Shown piece by piece: positions 28,119 through 36,867 of a stretch of 42,358 bases of DNA. The stretch covers positions 1 to 42,358 of the forward strand of contig CAIOYO010000065.1 of NCBI GenBank assembly GCA_903862595.1. The letters run 5' to 3'. Position 1 is the stretch's first letter, and every line of letters starts with the position of its first letter. The DNA comes from an uncultured Opitutaceae bacterium (GTDB lineage: Bacteria > Verrucomicrobiota > Verrucomicrobiia > Opitutales > Opitutaceae). A program made the position numbers and the translations under genes. Under the pieces are notes generated by a model. The model had not been told where the DNA came from and did no database searches. It worked only from the letters and a program-made list of their open reading frames with translations.

Positions 28119-28234
28119 GAAGTCGAAGCCGCACCCGCGCACCACGCCCCATCCGAAGCGCGCGAAAACGCGTTCGGCAGAGGCAAACAAGACTGGGCAG
28201 GAAGGCTCACAAAAAAACGAGAGGTCGTACGCAT
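28115..28234 (-). CDS. Small upstream ORF overlapping argB, candidate leader peptide
   Basis: 39 codons from an ATG preceded by GGGGG (spacing 4), beginning MRTTSRFF and ending in a TGA that overlaps the argB ATG (ATGA). Arg codons are at positions 2, 6 and 25. No domain or signal peptide is recognisable. Coupling to argB translation is possible; it may equally be chance in GC-rich DNA. Confidence 0.35.
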   Translation of the reverse strand: MRTTSRFFVSLPAQSCLPLPNAFSRASDGAWCAGAASTS

Positions 28235-28348
28235 AAAGCCCCCGACCCGTGCCTTTCCATAAAATTGTCGCGGATTTCCGAAGAATCTTGCGACGGCCAC
28301 GTGAAGAATCGACTTCACTCGCCGCGCCCGCGCGCACAGGAGTTGGCC

Positions 28349-29665
28349 GTGCCGAGCACCGATCTGACCTTCGCTGACCGTTCCTCCCATCGCGCCTGGC
28401 TGGCGACGCAGGCGATCCTGCCCGCGGGTTTCCGGGTGGGCACCTGCCGCTTCGAGTTCACGCCACGCGAGGCGCCGAAGCCGTCGCGGATGACGCTCAC
28501 CCTGCTCGCGCTCGAACGGCCGACGGCCGATTTCGCGGCCGTCTTCACGCGCAACGCCTTCCCGGGCGCCCCGATCCTGGTGGGTCGCGCCCGCCTCGCG
28601 GAACCCGCGCTGGGCGCGATCATCATCAACAACAAGATCTCCAACGTCTGCGCACCGGGTGGCGTGGCCGACGCCGAACGCGTCGCCGGCGCCGCCGCCG
28701 CGCTGCTCGGCCTGCCACCCACCGCCGTCCTCCCGTGCTCCACCGGCGTCATCGGCTGGGGCCTGCCCGTCGACGCCATGCTCCAAGCCCTGCCCGAGGC
28801 CGTCGCGGCGCTCCGGCCGGGTTCCGCCCTGCCCATGGCGGAGGGCATCGTGACCACGGACCTCTATCCAAAGGTGCGCCGCGCGACGGTCGGCCAGGGC
28901 AGCATCATCGGCATCGCCAAGGGCGCCGGCATGGTCGAACCCAACCTCGCCACCATGCTGGTGTACCTGCTCACCGACCTCGCGGTGCCGCGCGAGGCGC
29001 TGCGCGCCATGCTCCAGCGCGTCGTTGCCGACAGCTTCAACACGATCAGCGTCGACAGCGACACCAGCACCTCCGACACGGTCGCCCTGCTCTCCTCCGG
29101 CGCGGTCCCGGCGCCGGACTTGACCGCCTTCGAAGCCGCGCTACGGCAGGTCTGCCGCGACCTCGCCGAGGATGTCGTGCGCAACGGCGAGGGCGTCCGC
29201 CACGTCATCCGGGTCCGTCTCTCCGGCGCCCCCTCCGCCGAACTCGCGCGCGGGCTGGGCAAGGCGATCGTGAACGCACCTCTCTTCAAATGCGCGGTCG
29301 CCGGCAACGACCCGAACGTCGGCCGCCTCGTCCAAGCCATCGGCAAGCACCTCGGCGCGCGCGGCGAGACCATCGATGCATCCCGCGTGCGCGCCTCCAT
29401 GGGCGGAATCGAGATCTTCTCGGGCGGCGTCTTCCGCCTCGACCCGACCAAGGAAGCCGCACTGATCGCGCACCTGCGCGGAGCCGAGCTCTACGCCAGC
29501 GCCGCGCCGCAGGATGGCGTATTCTCCGCGCCGATCGACTACCCACCCCACGAACGTTGCGTGGACATCGAGGTTGATCTCGGCGCCGGCAGCCATGCCG
29601 CCACCGTGCTCGGCGGCGATCTCACGCACGAATACGTGAGCGAAAACGCCGATTACCGCAGCTGA
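28349..29665 (+). CDS. argJ: Bifunctional glutamate N-acetyltransferase/ornithine acetyltransferase
   Basis: 438 residues from GTG 28349, chosen because AGGAG lies six bases upstream. ArgJ moves the acetyl group from acetylornithine back to glutamate, closing the arginine acetyl cycle. The autocleavage site is in EPNLATMLV: cleavage between A201 and T202 would expose T202 as the N-terminal nucleophile of the beta chain. [22 protein letters not shown] and the C-terminal [15 protein letters not shown] are conserved. Whether it also accepts acetyl-CoA (replacing ArgA) cannot be told. Divergent from argB with a 230-bp gap, convergent with argC. Confidence 0.96.
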   Translation: MPSTDLTFADRSSHRAWLATQAILPAGFRVGTCRFEFTPREAPKPSRMTLTLLALERPTADFAAVFTRNAFPGAPILVGRARLAEPALGAIIINNKISNVCAPGGVADAERVAGAAAALLGLPPTAVLPCSTGVIGWGLPVDAMLQALPEAVAALRPGSALPMAEGIVTTDLYPKVRRATVGQGSIIGIAKGAGMVEPNLATMLVYLLTDLAVPREALRAMLQRVVADSFNTISVDSDTSTSDTVALLSSGAVPAPDLTAFEAALRQVCRDLAEDVVRNGEGVRHVIRVRLSGAPSAELARGLGKAIVNAPLFKCAVAGNDPNVGRLVQAIGKHLGARGETIDASRVRASMGGIEIFSGGVFRLDPTKEAALIAHLRGAELYASAAPQDGVFSAPIDYPPHERCVDIEVDLGAGSHAATVLGGDLTHEYVSENADYRS

Positions 29666-29853
29666 GTCCCATCCGGTCAGCGGGCGCCGCATCGGCGTCC
29701 ACGACCGCCCTCGAGACGGGGAGCGATGCTTCCGGGGACGGCGGACCGGCCCTCGCCGTCAAGCCCACCGACGCGTCGTCCCCGGGCGCTCCGCTCCGCG
29801 ACGCCGGGACGTGAGCCCCGCTCGTCGGCAGCCGGACGCGCCGCGTGGGCGGA

Positions 29854-30879
29854 TCACGCCAGTCCGGCGGTCTCCGGGAATCCGGACCAGAGATTCATGA
29901 TCTGCACCGCCTGGCCGCTGGCGCCCTTCATCAGGTTGTCCTCGGCGGAAGTGATGATGAAGTTGCTGGTGCGCGGATCGTGGACTGCGGACATGTCGAG
30001 TCGGTTGGTCCCGACCACGTGGGCCGTATCCGGCGTCTCGCCGCTGGCCAGGATCTGGACGAACGGACGGTCCGCGTAGGCGGCGTTCCAGGCGGCGTAC
30101 ACCGCGTCGATTCCAGCGCCGCGGGCCGCCGGGACGGTGATCGTGGTCGCGATGCCCCGCCGCATCGGGACGAGGTGCGGGTTGAACTGGATCATCGTGG
30201 GCGCGCCCGTGTGGAGGGCGAGCTGCTCCTCGATCTCGGCGAGGTGGCGATGCTTCACGAGGCCGTAGGCCTTCATGCTCTCGGCGCGTTCGGCGAAGAG
30301 GTACATCTCCTCGGCCTTCTTGCCGGCGCCGCTGACGCCGCTGGCGGAATTGGCCACGATGTGGTCGCGGGAGACCAGCCCGGCGCGGAGCAGCGGGACC
30401 AGCGGGAGCAGGATGCTCGTCGGATAGCATCCGGGGGCGGCGACGAGGCGGGCCTCGGTGCGCCAAGCGGGCGCGGTGATTTCGGGCAGGACGAAGCGCG
30501 CCTGCGGGATCAGTTCGGGCGCGTGATGGGCTCCGTAATACCGCTCGTACGTCGCGAGGTCGGCGATGCGGAAATCGGCGCTGAGATCGATCACCCGCTT
30601 GCCGCCCGCGACCAAGGCCTTGGCGTACGCGGCGGCCGCGCCGTGCGGCAGCGCGAGGAAGAACAGTTCGATGTCGCTGGCGGCCAGCGCGGCCGCATCG
30701 GAATCGCTGAAGACCAGCCCACGATCCACCCCACGCACCGCCGGGATCACGGCGGACAAGCGCTTCCCCGCCTGGCTCCGCGACGTCACGGCCGCCAGCT
30801 GCACCGAGGGGTGCGCGAGCAGCAACTTGACCAAGACCTCGCCCGAGTAGCCCGAAGCGCCAACGATGCCGACTTTCAT
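29854..30879 (-). CDS. argC: N-acetyl-gamma-glutamyl-phosphate reductase
   Basis: 341 residues. NADPH-dependent reduction of acetylglutamyl phosphate to the semialdehyde, between the ArgB and ArgD steps. The dinucleotide-binding start is VGIVGASGYSGEVLVKLL; the catalytic Cys is C151 in AAPGCYPTS; FNPHLVPMRRGI and the C-terminal GTNRLDM...DNLMKGASGQAVQIMNL are typical. The ATG at 30879 is preferred over the one three codons earlier because AAGGA lies eight bases upstream. It is separated from the other minus-strand arg genes by argJ on the opposite strand, so it needs its own promoter, in the 314-bp gap toward rpsI. Confidence 0.96.
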   Translation of the reverse strand: MKVGIVGASGYSGEVLVKLLLAHPSVQLAAVTSRSQAGKRLSAVIPAVRGVDRGLVFSDSDAAALAASDIELFFLALPHGAAAAYAKALVAGGKRVIDLSADFRIADLATYERYYGAHHAPELIPQARFVLPEITAPAWRTEARLVAAPGCYPTSILLPLVPLLRAGLVSRDHIVANSASGVSGAGKKAEEMYLFAERAESMKAYGLVKHRHLAEIEEQLALHTGAPTMIQFNPHLVPMRRGIATTITVPAARGAGIDAVYAAWNAAYADRPFVQILASGETPDTAHVVGTNRLDMSAVHDPRTSNFIITSAEDNLMKGASGQAVQIMNLWSGFPETAGLA

Positions 30880-31193
30880 GCCCTGCATCCTTCAGCAGCG
30901 GGGCCGCTGGAAGCCAGAGGAATTTCCCGACGGATGCCGGTGGGCCATCCGGACCCTCCCGTGCCTCGCCCGCAGGGAACGCGAAGCCGTTTCGCGGAGC
31001 ACTCCGCCAGCTCCAGCCCCAGAAAACAGCCGCAGTCGCCGTCCAAGGACATGACCCGCTGAGGAAAACCCGCCCCGTCGACGGGCGACGGCGCAACCGT
31101 GAGCCTCCGCCGCCCGACCGGGCGGGGAATCGGCACAAAAAAACGCCGACCCGGAGGTCGGCGTCTTGGAAAAGGGATTCGCGGTGGAGCGGA
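30880..31193. other. 314-bp gap between argC and rpsI
   Basis: Holds the rpsI terminator at its right end and presumably the argC promoter. Two overlapping dyads, CGCGAA-N5-TTCGCG (30980-30996) and GCGGAG-N2-CTCCGC (30994-31007), lie about 100-130 bp upstream of argC. I see no convincing -10/-35 pair and no coding frame. Confidence 0.5.
31137..31166 (-). terminator. Intrinsic terminator of rplM-rpsI
   Basis: Minus-strand perfect 9-bp stem ACGCCGACC/GGTCGGCGT with a 4-nt loop, followed by seven T (plus-strand A run 31137-31143), 28 bp after the rpsI stop. Confidence 0.93.
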
Positions 31194-31595
31194 TCAGCGC
31201 TTCGAGAACTGGAAGCGCTTGCGGGCGCCGGGCTGGCCGGGCTTCTTACGTTCCTTCTCGCGCGGGTCGCGCGTGATGTGGCCGGCCTTCTTGAGCGGCG
31301 AACGCAGCTCCGGATTCATCTTCTGGAGGGCCCGGGCGATGCCGTGAGCCGTCGCACCAGCCTGGCCGGCGACGCCGCCCCCCGCCACATTGACGGTCAC
31401 GTCGATCTTCTCGCGAAGATCAACCGTCAGGAGGGGAGCATAAGCCTGCTTGGCGAAGTTCTCGTGGGAGAAGTAATCCTCGAACTCGCGCCCGTTGGCA
31501 ACGAGCTTGCCGGAACCCTCGACGATACGCACGCGCGCCGTCGCGGTCTTGCGGCGGCCGGTGGCGGTGAAAATATTGGTGGCGGTCGCGCTCAT
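31194..31595 (-). CDS. rpsI: 30S ribosomal protein S9
   Basis: 133 residues from ATG 31595. Family motifs: [14 protein letters not shown] near the N-terminus, [19 protein letters not shown] in the core, and the basic tail ending QFSKR, whose final Lys-Arg reaches the ribosomal P site. It follows rplM by 8 bp in the standard L13-S9 operon order. No Shine-Dalgarno sequence precedes the start, so coupling with rplM translation is likely. Confidence 0.98.
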   Translation of the reverse strand: MSATATNIFTATGRRKTATARVRIVEGSGKLVANGREFEDYFSHENFAKQAYAPLLTVDLREKIDVTVNVAGGGVAGQAGATAHGIARALQKMNPELRSPLKKAGHITRDPREKERKKPGQPGARKRFQFSKR

Positions 31596-31603
31596 GGTCG
31601 GAA

Positions 31604-32035
31604 TCAAACGGAGATCTTGATCGGGTTCTGGGCCGCGTGCGTGTGCTCGGGGCCGGCGAAGACGCGCAGCTTGGTGAGCATCTTGGCCGCAATGCGGTTC
31701 TTCGGGAGCATGCCCTTGACGGCGTGCTTCACGATGAAGGGGGCGTTGCGCTCGCGCTGCTGCGGGATGGAGCGGAAGCTCTCACCACCGACGAAGCCCG
31801 AGAAGAACATGTACTCATTCTGCTCTTCCTTGCGACCCGTCAGCGCCACCTTGGCGGCGTTGATGATCACGACGTAGTCGCCCGTATCGACGGAAGGGGT
31901 GTAGGAAGCCTTGGTCCGACCGCGAATCAGATTCGCGGCCTTCACGGCGAGACGGCCCAGCACGGCACCTTCGGCATCGATCAGATACCACTTCGGTTGG
32001 GGCAGGGTCTCGTTTTTGGCGAGGAACGTTTTCAT
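31604..32035 (-). CDS. rplM: 50S ribosomal protein L13
   Basis: 143 residues from ATG 32035. Typical features: [25 protein letters not shown], the conserved [19 protein letters not shown], and [30 protein letters not shown]. First gene of the rplM-rpsI operon. A TTGACA box lies close upstream; if that promoter is used, the untranslated leader is only about 9 nt, leaving no room for the L13 autoregulatory leader known in some other bacteria. Confidence 0.98.
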   Translation of the reverse strand: MKTFLAKNETLPQPKWYLIDAEGAVLGRLAVKAANLIRGRTKASYTPSVDTGDYVVIINAAKVALTGRKEEQNEYMFFSGFVGGESFRSIPQQRERNAPFIVKHAVKGMLPKNRIAAKMLTKLRVFAGPEHTHAAQNPIKISV

Positions 32036-32050
32036 GCGAAAAGGGGTCAA

Positions 32051-32078
32051 GAGCTAGGGTTGTGCCGGGGCGTGTCAA
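32051..32078 (-). promoter_or_regulatory. Candidate rplM promoter
   Basis: Minus-strand perfect -35 TTGACA (32078-32073), 16-nt spacer, then a poor -10 TAGCTC (32056-32051). Start of transcription would fall near 32044, about 9 nt before the rplM ATG. Confidence 0.4.
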
Positions 32079-32093
32079 CTGCATTTCCCAGCC

Positions 32094-32146
32094 AGAAAAG
32101 AGACCCGCCCGGTCTCCGCGGCCAAGACCGCGAAAAACCGGGCGGG
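32094..32146 (-). terminator. Terminator after the TorF-like porin gene
   Basis: Outer perfect 10-bp stem CCCGCCCGGT (32104-32113)/ACCGGGCGGG (32137-32146) enclosing an inner CGCGG/CCGCG hairpin; on the minus strand it is followed by the T-rich TCTCTTTTC. It lies 32 bp after the porin stop. Confidence 0.75.
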
Positions 32147-32177
32147 CGAACGCTTAAGGCTAAATGATGGCTTTAGC

Positions 32178-32864
32178 TCAGAAACCGACGGTCACTCCGG
32201 CCGTGAACCAGAGGTAATCGTCCGAAGAGTCGATGTTGGTCGATGCATACTGCACACCGACCGCAGCGGTCGCCTTCTCCGAAAGTTTGAACGGCAGGTT
32301 CACGCCCATACCCCAGTAGGTGTAGTCGTCACCGGAATCCGGCGAGACGTTGCCCAGGGTGGCCGAGAAGTCGAGCGAGGTGCCCGCCGACTCCATCGGA
32401 ACGCTGTAGCCGACCGAGCCCTGCAGGGTGAAGGCCTCCAGCGTGGTGTCGTAGTAGGCATACAGGCCCGGCGAGAAGCCGGAGACGCTGCCCGTGAGGC
32501 CAATGTAGCCCTCGAAGGTATTCGAGTCATACACCGACGTGTCCGCCTCGGGGTAGTAATAGACCGTGCCACCGAAATCGAGTTTCACGACATCGCTCAG
32601 CGGGAGGGAATAACCCGCGTAGAAGTCGATCTCGTTATCGAGGTTGTCCGTAATCGGCTGGTTGGTCCAGACGCCCGCGTAGAAGTTCCCCGAGGTGAGC
32701 TCGACGGAGGGCTGGAAGGATTCCTTGGCATACTGCACGCCGCGGAAAACATACTTACTCGCGTAAGGGAAATCGACCGTCACGGAATACGACGGCGCAG
32801 CTTCGGCGCCCCGCAGTCCGAGCGCGGACGCAAACAGGCAAAGGAGGAGGGTGGCTTTTTTCAT
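32178..32864 (-). CDS. TorF-family putative outer-membrane porin
   Basis: 228 residues from ATG 32864. A signal peptide (MKKATLLLCLFASALGLRGAEA) precedes a beta-barrel of alternating polar and aromatic residues. The opening TVDFPYASKYVFRGVQYAKESFQPSVEL and FYAGVWTNQP match the TorF/TIGR02001-type family, small barrels of unknown substrate. The protein ends in WFTAGVTVGF with a terminal Phe, as expected for BAM-assembled barrels. It has its own terminator and diverges from the DUF423 gene; a short dyad (CCGGTC-N3-GACCGG, 32957-32971) lies between them. Confidence 0.85.
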   Translation of the reverse strand: MKKATLLLCLFASALGLRGAEAAPSYSVTVDFPYASKYVFRGVQYAKESFQPSVELTSGNFYAGVWTNQPITDNLDNEIDFYAGYSLPLSDVVKLDFGGTVYYYPEADTSVYDSNTFEGYIGLTGSVSGFSPGLYAYYDTTLEAFTLQGSVGYSVPMESAGTSLDFSATLGNVSPDSGDDYTYWGMGVNLPFKLSEKATAAVGVQYASTNIDSSDDYLWFTAGVTVGF

Positions 32865-33024
32865 GGTGTAGGTTTCAGTTTTAGGAAGACCCGAGGGTCC
32901 AGAACGACCTCTCTCCACCCAGAAACCAGCTTTAGGCCTGTCCCAGCGGAGAGCGGCCGGTCGGAGACCGGACGTGTCTACAGATGTTCCTAAAGCAGAA
33001 CGCGGGCCACACCTCCTCTTTGCC

Positions 33025-33405
33025 ATGAAAAAATTTCCTCTTTTCGCCGCCGCGGCGGGATTCAGCGCCGTCGCCTTGGGTGCATTTGGCGCCCACGCCC
33101 TGAAGCCAACGCTGCTGGGCCGGGGCTCCTTGGAGACGTGGCACACCGCCTCGCTCTACCATCTCGTGCACGCGGTCGCTTTGCTCGGGGTCGCCCTGGC
33201 CGCGCTCGGCGGCGTCGCTCCGGGTCGGGCGCTCGCGCGCGCCGCCGACTGCTGGCTCGCCGGGACCGTGTTGTTCTCGGGCTCGCTCTACGTGATGGCG
33301 CTGGGCGGGCCACGCTGGCTGGGGCCCATCACGCCAGTCGGTGGGGTCCTGCTGATCGCAGGCTGGATTCTCGTCGCGTTCGCCTCGCGCCGTCCACCAG
33401 CCTGA
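33025..33405 (+). CDS. DUF423 family small membrane protein
   Basis: 126 residues from ATG 33025. Four predicted membrane helices. The family signature ALGAFGAHALKP near the N-terminus, TASLYHLVHAVALL in the middle, and FSGSLYVMALGG...LGPITPVGGVLLIAGW at the end are all present. The family (E. coli YgdD is a member) has no established function. It lies 22 bp before cca on the same strand, so the two may share a transcript. Confidence 0.93.
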   Translation: MKKFPLFAAAAGFSAVALGAFGAHALKPTLLGRGSLETWHTASLYHLVHAVALLGVALAALGGVAPGRALARAADCWLAGTVLFSGSLYVMALGGPRWLGPITPVGGVLLIAGWILVAFASRRPPA

Positions 33406-33427
33406 CCGAACCGCATTGTTTCGTCCC

Positions 33428-34918
33428 ATGCTGCTGCCCGACTCCCTCCGCGAAGCCCTCCTCGCCCTCCGGCCCATCGGCCGGCCGCGCTTGGTGGGCG
33501 GCTGCGTGCGGGACTGGCTCATGGGGATCGCCTCCAAGGACTTCGACGTGGAAGTGGGGGGCGTCGACTTCCCCACCCTTCACCAGGCCCTCGCCCCGCT
33601 CGGCGCCACCGATGTGGTCGGACGCAGTTTTGGGGTGATCAAGGTGCGGACGCGGGACGGCCGGGAATACGACTTCAGCCTGCCTCGCCGCGAATCCAAG
33701 ACCGGCGCCGGCCACCGCGGCTTCGCCGTCGCACCCGATCCGTCGCTGAGCGACGCGGACGCCGCAGCGCGGCGCGACTTCACGCTCAACGCGATCGCGT
33801 GGGATCCGTTCACCGAGAGTCTGATCGATCCGCTCAACGGCGTCGCCGATCTCAAGGCGCGCGTGCTGCGCCACGCCAGCCCGGCCTTCGTGGAGGATCC
33901 GCTCCGGGTGCTGCGCGGGATGCAGTTCGCCGCCCGCTTCGATCTCACGCTCGCCCCGGAAACCGCCGCGCTGTGCCGTTCCATCGTCGACACCTACGCG
34001 GAGCTTCCCGTGGAGCGGGTCTGGCACGAATGGGACAAGTGGGCCACGCAGGCCGTGCGGCCGTCGCGCGGCCTCGTCGTCCTCGAGCAGACCGGCTGGC
34101 TGCGGCACTTTCCCGAGATCGCCGCCCTCCGCGGCTGCCTCCAGGAACCGGAGTGGCACCCCGAGGGCGATGCCTTCGAACACACGGGTCTGTGTTGCGA
34201 CGCATTGGTGCGGCTCAAGGCGTGGCAGGAGTCGCCGCCCCCGCGCCGCCGCTTCCTGCTGCTCGCCGTCCTCGCCCACGATTTCGGCAAGCCTTCGACC
34301 ACCGTCCGCGCCATGAAGCGCGATGTCCTGCGCTGGATCAGCCCGGGGCACGAGGCCGCCGGGGGGCCGCTGACCGAGACGTTCCTGACGCGCATCGGCG
34401 CTCCGCTCGATCTGGTCACCTTCGTCCGCCCGCTCGTCGTCGATCATCTGGTCCACCACAGCGGACACCGGAGCGAGTACAGCGACTCGCAGGTGCGCCG
34501 ACTCGCACGTCGGCTGGCCCCGGCGACGATTGATGATCTGGCGCTGGTGATGACGGCTGATTCGCTGGGGCGGCCGCCGCTCTCCTCGCCGGAAACGATC
34601 AATCTGATCGAGAAGATGCGCGCGAAGTCGCGGCAGCTGGACCTCGCCGCCAAGGCGCCGCAGCCGCTGCTGAAAGGGCGGCACCTCCTCGATCTCGGAG
34701 AGCCCGCCGGGCCGCACTTCAAGGCCTTCCTCGATCTCGCCTTCGAGGCGCAGCTCGATGGGATGTTCCGCGACGAAGCCGGTGCGATCACGTGGGCCCG
34801 GACGGAACTGCGCCGCGCCGCCGCGGCCGCCGCGCGCGCCAGCGCCGCCGTCACCCCTTCGCCACCCGTCCACCAGCAAGGCATGCCCGCCCGCGGAGCC
34901 AGCCACGACGCCGGATAA
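33428..34918 (+). CDS. cca: CCA-adding tRNA nucleotidyltransferase with HD domain
   Basis: 496 residues from ATG 33428. Class II polymerase-beta-fold enzyme that builds or repairs the CCA end of tRNAs. The N-terminal catalytic domain has LVGGCVRDWLMG, the metal-binding Asp pair D38/D40 in KDFDVEVGG, RRDFTLNAIAWD and EDPLRVLRGMQFAARF. A C-terminal HD-type domain follows (H284-D285 in LLAVLAHDFGKP, later DHLVHHSGHRSEY), as in E. coli Cca, where it has phosphatase/phosphodiesterase activity. Longer than E. coli Cca (about 410) because of an extended, Ala-rich C-terminus. Both tRNA genes in this window already encode CCA, so its main role would be repair (inference). Confidence 0.94.
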   Translation: MLLPDSLREALLALRPIGRPRLVGGCVRDWLMGIASKDFDVEVGGVDFPTLHQALAPLGATDVVGRSFGVIKVRTRDGREYDFSLPRRESKTGAGHRGFAVAPDPSLSDADAAARRDFTLNAIAWDPFTESLIDPLNGVADLKARVLRHASPAFVEDPLRVLRGMQFAARFDLTLAPETAALCRSIVDTYAELPVERVWHEWDKWATQAVRPSRGLVVLEQTGWLRHFPEIAALRGCLQEPEWHPEGDAFEHTGLCCDALVRLKAWQESPPPRRRFLLLAVLAHDFGKPSTTVRAMKRDVLRWISPGHEAAGGPLTETFLTRIGAPLDLVTFVRPLVVDHLVHHSGHRSEYSDSQVRRLARRLAPATIDDLALVMTADSLGRPPLSSPETINLIEKMRAKSRQLDLAAKAPQPLLKGRHLLDLGEPAGPHFKAFLDLAFEAQLDGMFRDEAGAITWARTELRRAAAAAARASAAVTPSPPVHQQGMPARGASHDAG

Positions 34919-35086
34919 AGCCCTTCGCCGCCCCTCCCCGCCGTGGGCACTCCTCCACCCAGCCCCTCGCCTTAGCTAACCCGCCCAGTCCCGCACGCTC
35001 TCCCTCGGCGTCTCCAGGTACACCTTTCTTCCTGCATCTTTTCCGTTTCCGCGTCTTCCCCCATTCGGCACCCTTCCTTCCTCTCC

Positions 35087-36034
35087 ATGCCTTCTCAACT
35101 CGACCAGCTGAAACAGTTCACCCAGGTCGTCGCTGATACCGGCGACTTCGCATCCATGCGCCAGTTCGCGCCGAAGGATGCGACGACCAACCCGTCGCTC
35201 ATCCTCAAGGCCGCCGCGATGCCGGAGTACGGCTATCTCGTCGACCGCGCCCTGCGCGACGCCGGCACGGCGACACCCGTGGGTCAGGTGATTGATTCCC
35301 TGCTCGTGCTCTTCGGCCTCGAAATCCTCCGGATCGTCCCGGGCCGCGTCTCCACCGAGGTCGATGCCCGCCTGTCCTTCGACCGCGACGGCACGGTCGC
35401 CAAGGCCCGCGAGATCATCGCGCGCTACGCCGCCGCGGGGATCCCCCGCGAGCGGGTGCTGATCAAAATCGCCTCCACCTGGGAGGGCATCCGCGCCGCT
35501 GAGGTCCTCGAGCGCGAGGGTATCCGCTGCAACCTGACGCTGCTCTTTTCCCTGCCCCAAGCGGTGGCCTGCGCCGAGTCCGGCGTACGGCTGATCTCGC
35601 CGTTCGTCGGCCGGATCCTCGACTGGCACAAGCGCAACGCCGGCCGCGACTTCGCCCCCGCCGAGGACCCCGGCGTGCGCTCCGTCGCGTCGATTTACGC
35701 GTACTACAAGCACTACGGCTACGCGACCGAGGTCATGGGTGCCTCCTTCCGCAACAAGGCGGAAATCCTCGAACTCGCTGGCTGTGATCTGCTCACCATC
35801 GCGCCGCCGCTGCTCGCCGAGCTCGCCGCCAGCGAGGAGCAGATCACCCGCAAGCTCTCTCCTGAACACGCCGCCAAGGACGCCCCCGCGCGCCGTTCCT
35901 ACGACGAGAAGGCGTTCCGCTTCGCGCTGAACGAGGACGCCATGGCCACCGAGAAGACCGCCGAGGGCATCCGGCTGTTCTCGGCCGACATCGTCAAGCT
36001 GGAGACCTTCCTCGAGCAACGCCGCCGCAGCTGA
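35087..36034 (+). CDS. tal: Transaldolase (TalB type)
   Basis: 315 residues, standard for the E. coli TalB class. Moves a dihydroxyacetone unit between sugar phosphates in the non-oxidative pentose phosphate pathway. The Schiff-base Lys is K127 in [54 protein letters not shown] and [12 protein letters not shown] are conserved. It starts at ATG 35087, 168 bp after cca, and stands alone, with no other pentose phosphate gene near. Confidence 0.97.
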   Translation: MPSQLDQLKQFTQVVADTGDFASMRQFAPKDATTNPSLILKAAAMPEYGYLVDRALRDAGTATPVGQVIDSLLVLFGLEILRIVPGRVSTEVDARLSFDRDGTVAKAREIIARYAAAGIPRERVLIKIASTWEGIRAAEVLEREGIRCNLTLLFSLPQAVACAESGVRLISPFVGRILDWHKRNAGRDFAPAEDPGVRSVASIYAYYKHYGYATEVMGASFRNKAEILELAGCDLLTIAPPLLAELAASEEQITRKLSPEHAAKDAPARRSYDEKAFRFALNEDAMATEKTAEGIRLFSADIVKLETFLEQRRRS

Positions 36035-36195
36035 GCGCCGCGGGCGGCGGCGGCGCGATCCCGCCGCGACCCCACGGCGACCGGCGACAAACCGCGCCGG
36101 GATTCGTCTCTTCGTCGCCCACCCGCGCCTCCTCCCCCGCGCACGCGCCTCAACCGCCACCCACGCGCCGCGCCATCCGGGGGCGATCCGCCACG

Positions 36196-36726
36196 TCAGC
36201 GAGCCGCCTGCGCCGGGAGCACCGCGTCCAGCGTGAGCTGGCCGCCTTCCACCGCAAACGCCGCCGGGCCGACGGCCAAGTCGCCGTCGGTGAGGATGCG
36301 CGCCCGGAGGCCGCCGCGGCCCTTCAACCACGCCTCGGCGCCCGGTCCCACCGCTTGGTCCATCCAGTAGCAGGGCGTTGACTCCGCCGTGCCCTCAAAG
36401 GTCACCCCACCGAGCGAAAAGCGCGCGCCGATCAACGCAGGTAAGTCGATTCCCTCCACCACCACGTTCCGCCGCACCGCCCCCGGGGTCACGCCCGACA
36501 CGCCAAGCGCCGCACAGAGTCCGTTCCAGACGGAAAAGTCGAAGAACGTGATCTGCCCGCGGTAGTCTTCCTTGTAGTCAAAGAAGCGATCCCCCTCGAT
36601 CCCGCGCCCCGCCCGACACCGCACGCGCTCCACGGAGACCGTCGCGTGTGTCCCCGCCGGCCGCCCGTGATGGCCAAAGTAGTTATGGCCGGGAGAAATA
36701 AAGAGATGACGGACGTGAACCGGCAT
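36196..36726 (-). CDS. MOSC domain-containing protein
   Basis: 176 residues from ATG 36726. The MOSC domain (named for the molybdenum cofactor sulfurase C-terminus) is recognisable by GIEGDRFFDYKEDYRGQITFFD, GAVRRNVVVEGIDLPALIGARFSLGGVTFEGTAESTPCYWMD and GLRARILTDGDLAVG. The Cys in STPCYWMD is the residue thought to carry sulfur or bind cofactor in such proteins. A link with molybdenum-cofactor chemistry and with the xdhC-mocA pair 20 kb away is possible but unproven. Divergent from the sulfatase gene. Confidence 0.88.
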   Translation of the reverse strand: MPVHVRHLFISPGHNYFGHHGRPAGTHATVSVERVRCRAGRGIEGDRFFDYKEDYRGQITFFDFSVWNGLCAALGVSGVTPGAVRRNVVVEGIDLPALIGARFSLGGVTFEGTAESTPCYWMDQAVGPGAEAWLKGRGGLRARILTDGDLAVGPAAFAVEGGQLTLDAVLPAQAAR

Positions 36727-36867
36727 GATGGCGACGCGCCGAGTCCACGCGGCGACCCACGGAAACGCAACCCCACTCCGCGGCGCGGCAAGCCGGCGTC
36801 GGTACTTCCGAGAAGACACGGCCGCTTTTTTCTTTCCAGCGCCTCCCCGCACGGTTCGCTCTCCGTC

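Noticed and set aside
29666-29853. Terminator between the convergent argJ and argC
   Set aside because: Only short, weak GC repeats and no T tract; nothing clear enough to call.
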